From JAHDFB01 sp965658745 (GTDB taxonomy: Bacteria > Bacteroidota > Bacteroidia > Chitinophagales > Saprospiraceae): a stretch of DNA of 64,000 nt. The DNA is taken from the NCBI GenBank assembly GCA_965658745.1, contig CBFHTK010000004.1, positions 62,001 through 126,000 on the forward strand, written 5' to 3'. Positions 35,117 to 43,889 of this stretch are shown here, in pieces. Every line of letters starts with the position of its first letter. Position 1 is the first letter of the stretch. The notes beneath the pieces were generated by a model. The model did not search any database and was not told the origin of the DNA. It saw only the letters and a list, made by a program, of their open reading frames with translations. The position numbers and the translations under genes are program-made.

Positions 35117-37012
35117 TTGTCTAAAGCTAAACAGATTCTTCAGAAGCACTGGTCCTATGACAGCTTTAGACCGCTTCAAGCTGAGATAGTCCAAGAGATT
35201 ATCGAAGGAAAACCAGTTGTAGGATTGCTGCCAACTGGTGCTGGTAAATCCATTTGTTATCAAGTTCCTGGAATTGTTAGACCAGGTTTAACCTTGGTTA
35301 TTTCGCCCTTAGTAGCGTTGATGGAAGATCAGGTTAGTCAATTAAAAGAGAGGGGGATCAAAGCAATTTTTCTTCACGGAGGCATGCATAAACGTGAGAT
35401 TGATCAAGGTATAGATAACGCTATTTACGGGCAGTATGATTTTCTTTACATGGCACCTGAGAGGATTCAAAGTGAATTGTTTCAAGCAAGAATGCATAAG
35501 ATGAATCTATCGTTGATTGCAATTGACGAAGCACACTGTATTTCACAATGGGGACATGATTTTAGACCGTCTTATCTAAAGATTGATGTACTTAAGGATC
35601 ACTTTCCTGACATACCTTTTGTCGCATTTACTGCTACTGCAACAAAAGAAACACTAGAAGATATTCGGTCTTTTTTACCCTTGAAAAAAGCAAAACTTTT
35701 TAGGCAGTCTTTTGCGAAAGCAAATTTATCCTACTCCGTATTGTGGACAACTGACAAGTTAAAAGAACTAAAATGCATACTGGAACGATTACAAGGAGCA
35801 GGGATTATTTATGTTCGTAATCGATCAATGACAGAGAAGATCTCTGCTATTCTTAAAGCGAAAGGACATAATGTGGACTTCTATCATGCTGGCTTGGGAT
35901 ACGAACAACGTCAGAAAAAACAGATGGAGTGGATTCGAAGCGCTGATGGTATTATTGTTTCAACCAATGCATTCGGGATGGGGGTGGATAAAGCAAATGT
36001 CAGGTGGGTTTTGCATATGGATATACCAACGTCATTGGAGGAATATTACCAAGAAGCAGGAAGGGCAGGAAGAGATGGTAAGGATTCTTTCGCAGTTTTG
36101 ATTTATGACGACAAGGATATTGAGAATGCTTTTAGAAAAATGGAGTTAGGGCAGGTAGATCATAAACAGATTAATGAGGTTTATGAAAAGCTCAACCAAT
36201 TTCTGCATATTCCAATCGGAGATGGTCACGAGACTTGGTTTGACTTCGATATCAATCTCTTCTGCAAGTACTCTGGCTTTTCGCTCTTACAAGTTCAGGT
36301 AGTGTTTAAAATTCTTGAAGAAGCAGGAATACTGTTTGCTACTGACTCATTTTTTAAACCCTCTACGCTGCATTTTGAAGTATCAAAAGAATCATTCATA
36401 AGGACGGCCTCAAGTTCATCTTTTCAATCCTTTTTGACAACGGTAGTGCGAACTTACGAAGGTCTTTTTTCACATCCTGTCAAAGTAAGTGAAGAAAAGA
36501 TAGCTCGTTTAACTGACTTGCCAGTATCGAAAGTTATCGAGTTTCTGAGTAAGATTAACGATCTTGAAATCGGAATTTACATCCCGAGATCAGAAATACC
36601 CCAAGTGAAATTTGCTTTTCCGAGATTTGAGGCAAAGTCCATAAATATAGATTATGCTCGAATAAATAGACAGTACAAAACGAATTGGAGAAAGCTAGAG
36701 GCTATGATTGAGTATCTGGAGTCTGCTCATTGTAGAGAACAGCATATTTTGGAGTACTTTGATGAGAGAAACACAAATAGTTGTGGTCATTGTGACTTGT
36801 GTAGGGGTAGTGCAAAAACAGATTTTTCAGTGAGGGAACTGAAGGACTTAAGGAGCTATCTAGTTGAAAAGGTGGAGACTGAAATTGATCTTTTTGATGT
36901 TCTACATTGGTGGCCTTTCAATAAGAGAAAGAAGGTACTGCATATGCTGTCGGTTCTAGAAAATGAGAATCGTATTTCAATTAATCACTCGAAGTTAAAA
37001 GTCATCAAGTGA
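35117..37012 (+). CDS. recQ: ATP-dependent DNA helicase RecQ
   Basis: The 631-residue superfamily 2 helicase starts at TTG. The order of motifs is FRPLQAEIV (motif 0), LLPTGAGKSICYQVP (Walker A), AIDEAHCISQWGHDFRPSY (DEAH with the RecQ aromatic loop), FTATAT, IVSTNAFGMGVDKANVR and YYQEAGRAGRDG. The zinc-binding region is CREQHILEYF...CGHCDLC. RecQ unwinds recombination and replication intermediates. The C-terminus after the zinc and winged-helix domains is short and no clear HRDC domain is visible, which is a common bacterial variant. The glycosyltransferase gene overlaps its stop by 4 bp. Confidence 0.93.
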   Translation: MSKAKQILQKHWSYDSFRPLQAEIVQEIIEGKPVVGLLPTGAGKSICYQVPGIVRPGLTLVISPLVALMEDQVSQLKERGIKAIFLHGGMHKREIDQGIDNAIYGQYDFLYMAPERIQSELFQARMHKMNLSLIAIDEAHCISQWGHDFRPSYLKIDVLKDHFPDIPFVAFTATATKETLEDIRSFLPLKKAKLFRQSFAKANLSYSVLWTTDKLKELKCILERLQGAGIIYVRNRSMTEKISAILKAKGHNVDFYHAGLGYEQRQKKQMEWIRSADGIIVSTNAFGMGVDKANVRWVLHMDIPTSLEEYYQEAGRAGRDGKDSFAVLIYDDKDIENAFRKMELGQVDHKQINEVYEKLNQFLHIPIGDGHETWFDFDINLFCKYSGFSLLQVQVVFKILEEAGILFATDSFFKPSTLHFEVSKESFIRTASSSSFQSFLTTVVRTYEGLFSHPVKVSEEKIARLTDLPVSKVIEFLSKINDLEIGIYIPRSEIPQVKFAFPRFEAKSINIDYARINRQYKTNWRKLEAMIEYLESAHCREQHILEYFDERNTNSCGHCDLCRGSAKTDFSVRELKDLRSYLVEKVETEIDLFDVLHWWPFNKRKKVLHMLSVLENENRISINHSKLKVIK

Positions 37013-38100
37013 AACGTTTATATATATTAATTACTAATAATATATCTTTCGATCAACGAATGCATAAGATCGCGGAAACACTTTCTATTGATTTTGATGT
37101 GAGTATTATTGGTAGCTCTACTCGTAGGCCTCAACCTTTAGAACAAAGGTGCTATAAGCAAAATCGGATAAAGACAGTTTTTCAAAGCGGCAAAGGTTTT
37201 TACATAGAATACAATCTTCGTCTACTTTGGATGCTCTTTTGGCGAAAGCCAGATGTGATATACTCAGTAGATTTGGATACTCTGCTTCCGGCAACTATCA
37301 TAAGCAAAGCCAAGAAACTTCCGTTGATCTACGATGCTCATGAGTATTTTACAGAAGTTCCCGAGCTACAAGGGAGGACTTTCGTCCAAAATATCTGGCG
37401 GAAAATTGAGCGCTATGGTATTAAACAAGCGTCGCTATGTATCACAGTCGGCAATGAATTGTCCAAAATCTATGAATCTTTCTATTCAAAGACATTCCAT
37501 ACGGTAAGAAATGTTCCGATTTTACAAGATACTCAAAATGAGGAAACGCCAAGATATGAGCGCAGGACCATTATATATCAGGGAGCGGTCAACGAAGGTA
37601 GGGGAGTAGAAGCAAGTATACGAGCAATGCAACACCTGCCACATATGCAGCTAATTATTGCAGGTGGTGGACCTTCTTTAGAAGCATGTAAGAACTTGAC
37701 AGAAAAATTGGGATTAGAAAATATCGTATTTACTGGGATGCTGTCACCTAGCCAACTGCGAAACTACACTAAAAAAGCATGGTTGGGTCTCAATCTCTTG
37801 GAAGGAGGAAGTCTAAATTATTTCTACTCTCTAGCCAATAAATTCTTCGATTATACAGCTTGTCTCGTGCCTTCTGTCAATATGAATTTTCCCGAATACT
37901 CAACGCTTATTAGCCAGCACAAAGTCGGCCTACTAATAGAACCTAAGGATATTCCTCAACTACATAAGTTTATTTTGTCTTTGGAAAAAGACGAAGAAAG
38001 ATACACTTCTATGAAAAAGGCATGTCAGCAAGCAAGAGATGAATGGAATTGGAACACAGAATCCGTAAGGTTAAATCGTCTGGTAAAACGACTTACATGA
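37009..38100 (+). CDS. Family 4-type glycosyltransferase
   Basis: The 363-residue protein has a GT-B fold with two Rossmann-like halves. N-terminal YILITNNISFDQRMHKIAETL and the YDAHEYFTEVPEL motif are typical of this GT4 group. The C-terminal nucleotide-sugar half shows IIYQGAVNEGRGVEASIRAM, LIIAGGGPSLEAC, VFTGMLSPSQL and a KFFDYTAC-type acceptor loop. It probably adds a sugar to a surface glycan or lipid-linked carrier; donor and acceptor are unknown. It starts at a GTG overlapping the recQ stop by 4 bp, so it is coexpressed with a helicase without an obvious functional link. Confidence 0.87.
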   Translation: MKRLYILITNNISFDQRMHKIAETLSIDFDVSIIGSSTRRPQPLEQRCYKQNRIKTVFQSGKGFYIEYNLRLLWMLFWRKPDVIYSVDLDTLLPATIISKAKKLPLIYDAHEYFTEVPELQGRTFVQNIWRKIERYGIKQASLCITVGNELSKIYESFYSKTFHTVRNVPILQDTQNEETPRYERRTIIYQGAVNEGRGVEASIRAMQHLPHMQLIIAGGGPSLEACKNLTEKLGLENIVFTGMLSPSQLRNYTKKAWLGLNLLEGGSLNYFYSLANKFFDYTACLVPSVNMNFPEYSTLISQHKVGLLIEPKDIPQLHKFILSLEKDEERYTSMKKACQQARDEWNWNTESVRLNRLVKRLT

Positions 38101-38132
38101 TATCTGAATTACTTCAAAAGTTAGTTTTTTCG

Positions 38133-38140
38133 TAGTTTTG
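38133..38140 (+). promoter_or_regulatory. -7 promoter box of the cysteine-synthase-like gene
   Basis: TAGTTTTG matches TAnnTTTG exactly, 16 bp before the GTG start at 38157. The implied leader is only about 10 nt. Confidence 0.55.
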
Positions 38141-38156
38141 TGGAAACTTTAAGGCC

Positions 38157-39191
38157 GTGGCACTATTCAGTCTAATTTACGATCGATTTCTACTTTCTAC
38201 TAAGAAAAGAAAATTCCGAGAATCAGGTATTAAGGATCGAGAAATAGGTAATACACCCTTAATCCGACTATTTCACTACTCCTCGACGTACAGTAGACTT
38301 ATGTACGCCAAGATGGAATGCGAAAATCCTACTAGATCAGCAAAGGATAGGGTAGCGCAATACATCCTTAACAAAGCAATTGAAGAAGGAGGGATTAACA
38401 AGAATACAACAGTTATAGAAGCCTCATCTGGAAATACTGGTCTCGCTCTTGCAAGACTTTCCAACAAGATGGGCATTAAATGCATCATAACGATAAAAGA
38501 TAAAGTGTCTGCCACAAAGATTTCTGATCTCAAGCAACAAGGCGCTAAAGTGATAATATGTTCAGCAAAAGCAGACCGCTCTAGTCTTGATAATTACATT
38601 ACGAAAGCAGAGCATCTTGCCGAAACAATTGAAGATGCTTTTTATGTGAATCAAAATTACAATCCAGATAATACGGAAGCACATTATAATTCAACTGGGC
38701 CAGAAATTTGGGATCAGACAGGTGGTGCAATAACGCATCTCGTAGGAACTATTGGTACGGGAGGAACTCTTTCAGGAACAGCTAAGTATCTAAAGGAAAT
38801 GAATCCAGAGATTCAAGTTATAGCTATTGATGCTAAAGGTTCCGTACTACAGCATTTCTACGAAACTGGCGAACTAGATAAAAGTAAAGCTGGGTCTTAC
38901 AATATGGATGGAGTCGGCAAGAAATTTATTCCAGCAAATGTCCGATTCGAATACTTTGATCAAGTTTTACAGGTGTCAGATATTGAAGCCTATCATAGCT
39001 GCATCGAGTTGAATAAAGAAGAAAGTATTTTTGTAGGACATTCTTCAGGAGCGGTAATGGAAGGAATGAAACAAATCGCTCATGAATGCGACCGAAAAGC
39101 TTGCATTGTTGGAATCTTTCCCGATCATGGGTCGAAATATGAGAAATCAATATTTTCCAATCAATGGCTAGAAGACAAAGGCTTCATATAA
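38157..39191 (+). CDS. Cysteine synthase-like PLP-dependent enzyme (CysK/CysM family)
   Basis: The 344-residue fold type II PLP enzyme starts at GTG. GNTPLIRL near residue 32 is the usual entry. The Schiff-base lysine lies in NPTRSAKDRVA, a variant of the usual PSGSIKDR. EASSGNTGLALA binds the substrate/cofactor and GTIGTGGTLSGTAKYL binds the PLP phosphate. GHSSGAVMEG ends the fold. It should make cysteine from O-acetylserine and sulfide or a related beta-substituted product. The altered lysine loop and an N-terminal extension of about 25 residues leave cystathionine beta-synthase-like or other specificities possible. Confidence 0.87.
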   Translation: MALFSLIYDRFLLSTKKRKFRESGIKDREIGNTPLIRLFHYSSTYSRLMYAKMECENPTRSAKDRVAQYILNKAIEEGGINKNTTVIEASSGNTGLALARLSNKMGIKCIITIKDKVSATKISDLKQQGAKVIICSAKADRSSLDNYITKAEHLAETIEDAFYVNQNYNPDNTEAHYNSTGPEIWDQTGGAITHLVGTIGTGGTLSGTAKYLKEMNPEIQVIAIDAKGSVLQHFYETGELDKSKAGSYNMDGVGKKFIPANVRFEYFDQVLQVSDIEAYHSCIELNKEESIFVGHSSGAVMEGMKQIAHECDRKACIVGIFPDHGSKYEKSIFSNQWLEDKGFI

Positions 39192-39305
39192 CCTGAGAAG
39201 ACCAAATTCAATTCTTTTAAAAGTCACAGCTGACAGAAGAACAACATCGAAAAAGACAAGCATTATTGATTGTACTTTTTCAAACCTTAATCACAAATAA
39301 CTGTT

Positions 39306-39313
39306 TATTTTTG
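39306..39313 (+). promoter_or_regulatory. -7 promoter box directly before mnmA
   Basis: TATTTTTG matches TAnnTTTG exactly and ends only 4 bp before the mnmA ATG at 39318. Transcription starting about 7 nt after the box would give a leaderless or almost leaderless mRNA. Confidence 0.55.
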
Positions 39314-39317
39314 CATT

Positions 39318-40433
39318 ATGAGTAAGAAAGGACGAGTATTAGTAGCCATGAGTGGTGGTATTGATAGCACAGTGACAGCTATGATGTTGCATGAGCAAGG
39401 GTATGAAGTGGTAGGCATTACTATGAAGACCTGGGATTATGCAAGCTCAGGAAGTTCCAAAAAGGAAACTGGATGTTGCAGCCTAGACTCAATTAATGAC
39501 GCACGTGAGGTTGCTGTTAATATGGGGTTTCCACACTTCATTATCGATATACGTGAAGAGTTTGGTGACTATGTAATTGATAATTTTGTTGACGAATATA
39601 TAGCAGGACGAACTCCTAATCCGTGTGTTTTGTGTAACACCCACATTAAGTGGTCTGCTTTGCTCAAAAGGGCAGACGCTATGGATTGTGAGTTTATTGC
39701 AACTGGTCACTATGCTAAAGTAGCTGAGCACAATGGGCGCAAGTTTGTTCAGAAATCCAAAGACTTAGGAAAGGATCAAAGTTATGTATTATGGGGACTT
39801 TCTCAGGAGTGCCTGGAAAGAAGTAGATTCCCATTGGGGCCGTATACTAAACCTGAGGTAAGACAGATGGCTGCAGACTTTGGATATGAGGCATTGTCAA
39901 AGAAAGCGGAAAGCTATGAAATATGCTTTGTTCCCGATAATGATTATAGAGGCTTTCTAGATACTAGAGTACCTACTTTAGCTGCTGAAGTGGCTGGAGG
40001 GGACTTTATCGATATTTCAGGAAATGTCTTAGGACAGCACCGAGGTTATCCATATTTTACGATTGGTCAGCGAAAAGGCTTAGGCAAAGCATTTGGTAAA
40101 CCGATGTATGTGACGGAAATTAGACCAGATTCTAATACCGTAGTACTTGGAGATGTGGATGATTTGATCAGAAATGGTATGATGGTAGGTGGAGTCAATT
40201 TGATGAAGTACGAAACTTTACCTGAAAGCTTTCAGGCTACAACAACTGTTAGATACAATGATCCAGGAACTTTGTCTGTTCTAAAGCAGCTGAGTGCAGA
40301 CTCTGTGGAGGTTGAGTTTTTAGCTAATGTACGAGGTGTCGCTCCAGGACAAAGTGCCGTGTTCTACGATGGTGATGATGTGATAGGAGGAGGAATAATC
40401 AAGACTTCGATCTTATCTTCACGCGATAATTAG
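39318..40433 (+). CDS. mnmA: tRNA-specific 2-thiouridylase MnmA
   Basis: The 371-residue enzyme thiolates U34 of tRNA-Lys, -Glu and -Gln. The PP-loop VAMSGGIDSTVTAMML is at the N-terminus. The two catalytic cysteines appear in TPNPCVLCN and in AESYEICFVPDNDYRGFL. GQHRGYPYFTIGQRKGLG and the C-terminal beta domain are intact, and length is typical. Sulfur must come from a relay (IscS and Tus-like proteins) not encoded nearby. It leads a short operon with a lipoprotein (16-bp gap) and rimM. Confidence 0.95.
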   Translation: MSKKGRVLVAMSGGIDSTVTAMMLHEQGYEVVGITMKTWDYASSGSSKKETGCCSLDSINDAREVAVNMGFPHFIIDIREEFGDYVIDNFVDEYIAGRTPNPCVLCNTHIKWSALLKRADAMDCEFIATGHYAKVAEHNGRKFVQKSKDLGKDQSYVLWGLSQECLERSRFPLGPYTKPEVRQMAADFGYEALSKKAESYEICFVPDNDYRGFLDTRVPTLAAEVAGGDFIDISGNVLGQHRGYPYFTIGQRKGLGKAFGKPMYVTEIRPDSNTVVLGDVDDLIRNGMMVGGVNLMKYETLPESFQATTTVRYNDPGTLSVLKQLSADSVEVEFLANVRGVAPGQSAVFYDGDDVIGGGIIKTSILSSRDN

Positions 40434-40449
40434 AAGTAGAAGGACGTGT

Positions 40450-41205
40450 ATGAAACAAGCCACTTATATTATAGCTATACTATTAAGCCTTGCATGCTTT
40501 ACATCATGTGAGGAAGTTACCGAGGACGTGACCTTAGATAATTTCGGCTATGAGTACTTTCCTCTAGAAGAAAATGCATTTTGGATCTATAAAGTAGATA
40601 GCGTTATCTATTCCCAACTCGGAGAGGAAAAGGATACAACTTCTTCATATGTCAAGGAGGAAATCGTCGAAGTTTTCGTTGACCAAGTTCAAGACACTGT
40701 TTATCGTATAGAAAGAAGTGTAAGCAAGTCTTCGGATTATGAATGGAATGTCGTTGATGTTTGGGCAGCGCAGAAGAATCAGACCATGGCTACAAAGACA
40801 GAGGATAATCTGAAGTATATGAAACTAGTTTTCCCTTTAAAAGAAACTGTAAGTTGGGATGGAAATGCTTTTATCACTGAGGATGTAGATGTTTTTGTGG
40901 GAGGAGAGACTCTAGACTTTCATCGCGACTGGGATTACAGAGTGTTGTCGATTGAATCCGATGCCTTGATTGGAGATGAATCTTATACTGAAGTAGCTAC
41001 TATACAAAATGCAGATTCGGGCGAAAACGAATTGATACACAGAAGATTTGTTGTAGAGAAATATGCTAAGGATGTTGGTTTAGTATATAAAAGGCATGTT
41101 ATTCTTGATACTCAATGTATTGTAGAGTGTGAAGGCCAGACTTGGGAAGAAAAGGGAGAAAAAGGATACCTACTTGAATCAGTCTTACTTGAATATGAGA
41201 AGTAA
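40450..41205 (+). CDS. Putative lipoprotein of unknown function
   Basis: The 251-residue protein has a lipoprotein signal peptide: basic start, hydrophobic core and lipobox FTSC with Cys20. The mature part is rich in Glu, Asp and beta-prone segments (YFPLEENAFWIYKVDSVIYSQ, EEIVEVFVDQVQDTVYRIERS). The opening 'YFPLEENAFWIYKVDS' is a pattern seen in many uncharacterised Bacteroidota lipoproteins. No catalytic motif is visible. It lies between mnmA and rimM in what seems one transcript, overlapping rimM by 11 bp. I do not recognise a function. Confidence 0.75.
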   Translation: MKQATYIIAILLSLACFTSCEEVTEDVTLDNFGYEYFPLEENAFWIYKVDSVIYSQLGEEKDTTSSYVKEEIVEVFVDQVQDTVYRIERSVSKSSDYEWNVVDVWAAQKNQTMATKTEDNLKYMKLVFPLKETVSWDGNAFITEDVDVFVGGETLDFHRDWDYRVLSIESDALIGDESYTEVATIQNADSGENELIHRRFVVEKYAKDVGLVYKRHVILDTQCIVECEGQTWEEKGEKGYLLESVLLEYEK

Positions 41206-41716
41206 AATAAAGCTAATTCAGGATCTTAGTTTTATAAAAGTTGCGTCGCTTGGCAAAAGTTTTGGCACTGCTGGATTCAATCGTATCAAGGTTTATGAGT
41301 CTTTTGAGAAGTTGTGTAAAAAGCAAGATTTTTTATTTCTTAAACTAGATGACACCTATGTTCCATTCAGGGTGATGCAGTGGAAGCAGGGAGGTAGTAT
41401 GGTCCGTTTTGACGATATCATTTCGCAAGATCAAGCGGATCGTTTAAATGGAGTTGGTGTGTTTCTCCCAGATGATGCGGCTGGTCACTTGGAAGTTAAT
41501 ACTGAAATGCCATTTGTTGGTTATACAGTTCTAAACCTTGAGGAAAAGATCGGAGATATCATTGAGATTTACGAAATGCCCCAGCAATTGCTTGCCCTTG
41601 TTGAATACGAAGGTAAGGAAATTTACATACCTCTCCATGAGGATCTCATTGTGGAAGTAAATGACGAGGAAGAGTATCTCGTAATGGATCTTCCCGAGGG
41701 CATTCTTGAACTCTAA
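41195..41716 (+). CDS. rimM: Ribosome maturation factor RimM
   Basis: The frame is open from 41129, but family similarity begins at the ATG at 41195 (MRSKIKL), giving 173 residues. The N-terminal RimM domain starts IKVASLGKSFGTAGFNRIKVY (Gly-rich like the usual GKIVGTHG...GEVRV). The C-terminal PRC-barrel contains PFVGYTVLN, QLLALVEYEGKEIYIPLHEDLIVEVN and a typical end. RimM assists 16S/30S head maturation near S19. In many bacteria it lies with rpsP and trmD; here it follows a lipoprotein gene by 11-bp overlap. Confidence 0.85.
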   Translation: MRSKIKLIQDLSFIKVASLGKSFGTAGFNRIKVYESFEKLCKKQDFLFLKLDDTYVPFRVMQWKQGGSMVRFDDIISQDQADRLNGVGVFLPDDAAGHLEVNTEMPFVGYTVLNLEEKIGDIIEIYEMPQQLLALVEYEGKEIYIPLHEDLIVEVNDEEEYLVMDLPEGILEL

Positions 41717-41729
41717 AAAATTATTTAAT

Positions 41730-43664
41730 CTACAATACTACATTACGTAGTAGATTGTTTATTTGAGCTAAATCTGTTTTGATAGCCATTATTACCTTAA
41801 GTTTAATCCTCAGTTCATCGACGTCATCTGGCGAAATACTTTTAATGTTTTCCTGATTTTCTTCCAGAATTCGTTGAAGCTTTTTGCTCTTCAAGCGAAG
41901 GATACTTTGGGTGAAATCATTTATATAATTATCCTCCGGCATTGCTTGTGTTTGTAATTCAATACCTCGTGACTTCCAGTTTGCATACTGATATTTATCG
42001 GAATTAAGCTCTATTGCTAGTTGACTGATTTCTTCATTTGAGTGTGTAAGAAAATATGTGGGAGTAAGCACTAGTTCTTCTTCGTGTGCTTTTGCAACTT
42101 CTTGAATTACTTCAACATATAACTCATTGTCAAAGTATTCAATAATATTTATAATAGCTTGATAAACATAGTCATAGACTCGAATTTCTTTGGATTCGTC
42201 AATGAAGTTGTCTCCCAATGTCATGAGTATCCTAACTATATCTCTCTCTTGAGCTTCATGTGAATTTACATCAAAATTAGCAGGTTGTTGCTTGGTAGGT
42301 TTAGAATCTTTATCCCATTCAGCTTCGGATCTAGGTTTCTCAAATTGTGGACTGGAGTAGCTCTTCTTGTTGATTTGCTGCTTTATAAGTTTGTTTGCTT
42401 CTTTTTGAATCGTAAGTTCAGGCACGTCGAGTAATCGACTGCAGAGCTTTACATATTCATTGCGCTTAAGGGGGTCAGCAATCTTAGAAATAGATTCTAC
42501 AATATCTTTTACTACCTTCGAACGTTTAATCGGGTCATCACCAGCTTCTTTGAGCAGTAAATCAATTTTGAAAAGAATGAAGTCTTTGGAGTTTTCACTT
42601 ACGAATTCTGTAAATGCAGTGTGGCCAACTTTGCGAACATATGAGTCTGGATCTTCTCCAGCAGGTAACAACAAAAGACGAACATTCATGTCTTGCTCCA
42701 AAATCAAATCTAACCCACGTAAGGCTGCATTAATTCCGGCAGAATCACCGTCATATATGACTGTGATGTTCTCTGAAAATCGTTTAACTAACCTGATTTG
42801 TTCAACGGTCAGTGCGGTTCCTGAGGATGCCACCACATTTTCGATGCCATTTTGGTGTAGGCTGATAACATCAGTATAACCCTCCACCATATAACACGTA
42901 TCTTTCTTTCGAATCGCAGTTTTTGCGAAGTATAGTCCGAAAAGTGTCTTACGTTTATTATAAATCTCGCTTTCTGGTGAGTTTATATATTTTGGAATTC
43001 TTTTGTTGGAACTTAGGGTACGTGCACCGATACCAATGATCTTTCCGCTTAGATTTCTAATTGGAAAGATAATTCTTGAATGAAAAAAGTCTCGATTCTC
43101 TTTTAAAAGTCCGAGTTCATGAGCTAGTTCTAGATTGTATCCGCCTTGTTTGAGTTCGTTTAATAAAAAGTGTCGATCCTCAGGAGCATAACCAAGACCC
43201 CACTTTTCAACTGTAGATTCTAAGAATCCACGCTCTTTGAAATAGCTAAGTCCTATAGCACGCCCTTCATTTGTTTTTAGGAGGTATTCTTGGAATAGCT
43301 TTTGTGCAAAACCATTTATAATGAAAAAACTATCCTTTTTTTGAATTTCTCGACGTACTTCTTCACTTACTTCCGTCTCTTCAAGTTCAATATTATATTT
43401 GTTAGCGATCCATCTGATCGCTTCTGGATAGCTAAGTTTTTCATGGTCCATTAGAAAGCGTACGGAGTCTCCTGCCATCCCGCATCCAAAGCACTTGTAG
43501 ATTCCTTTTGCTGGCGATACAACAAAGGATGGAGTTTTCTCATCATGGAAAGGGCAAGGTCCCTTTAGATTGACTCCAGCCCGTCGCAACTCAATAAATT
43601 CACCTAACACCTCTTCAACTCGAGCTGCTGCTTTAACTTCATCTATGGATTTAGGTGTAATCAC
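41730..43664 (-). CDS. dnaG: DNA primase DnaG
   Basis: The 644-residue primase starts at GTG. The N-terminal zinc ribbon is CPFHDEKTPSF...YKCFGCGMAGD (C-x2-H...C-x2-C). The RNA polymerase core includes the Toprim motif MVEGYTDVISL and the acidic YDGDSAGINAALRG. A linker of polar residues (about 440-480) leads to a C-terminal helicase-interaction domain. It makes RNA primers for replication. It is monocistronic, convergent with rimM across 13 bp. Confidence 0.95.
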   Translation of the reverse strand: MITPKSIDEVKAAARVEEVLGEFIELRRAGVNLKGPCPFHDEKTPSFVVSPAKGIYKCFGCGMAGDSVRFLMDHEKLSYPEAIRWIANKYNIELEETEVSEEVRREIQKKDSFFIINGFAQKLFQEYLLKTNEGRAIGLSYFKERGFLESTVEKWGLGYAPEDRHFLLNELKQGGYNLELAHELGLLKENRDFFHSRIIFPIRNLSGKIIGIGARTLSSNKRIPKYINSPESEIYNKRKTLFGLYFAKTAIRKKDTCYMVEGYTDVISLHQNGIENVVASSGTALTVEQIRLVKRFSENITVIYDGDSAGINAALRGLDLILEQDMNVRLLLLPAGEDPDSYVRKVGHTAFTEFVSENSKDFILFKIDLLLKEAGDDPIKRSKVVKDIVESISKIADPLKRNEYVKLCSRLLDVPELTIQKEANKLIKQQINKKSYSSPQFEKPRSEAEWDKDSKPTKQQPANFDVNSHEAQERDIVRILMTLGDNFIDESKEIRVYDYVYQAIINIIEYFDNELYVEVIQEVAKAHEEELVLTPTYFLTHSNEEISQLAIELNSDKYQYANWKSRGIELQTQAMPEDNYINDFTQSILRLKSKKLQRILEENQENIKSISPDDVDELRIKLKVIMAIKTDLAQINNLLRNVVL

Positions 43665-43850
43665 GTTGTAAATATACTGGTTTTTGAAAGCTTTGGTGAA
43701 CCTTCAATTTAATATTCGCAGATTGCATTTTTTTTAGAATAAATATTGATTTTGACGTATGTATTTTGTTTATTTTAATATATTGTTGTAGTTTACAGTT
43801 GTAAAATAATAGTTTGTATAATTCGATAAGAAAAGATTTTTTATGAAATT

Positions 43851-43886
43851 AGTCGCCCAGTCGCCCAGTCGCCCAGTCGCCCAGTC
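43851..43886 (+). repeat. 8-bp tandem repeat (AGTCGCCC x4 plus AGTC) inside a start region, phase-variation type
   Basis: Four perfect copies of AGTCGCCC (43851-43882) and a partial AGTC follow an ATG at 43843. The GC-rich unit stands out from the AT-rich surroundings. Eight is not a multiple of three, so copy-number change shifts the frame. With four copies the ATG frame stops at TAG 43900-43902. With five it would stop a few codons later (TAG over 43919-43921 in present numbering). With three or six it would join the frame of the gene read from 43890. Confidence 0.92.
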
Positions 43887-43889
43887 CTT

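Noticed and set aside
43851..43886. Tandem repeat considered as a CRISPR or other array
   Set aside because: The units are 8 bp, contiguous and without spacers; this is a simple sequence repeat.
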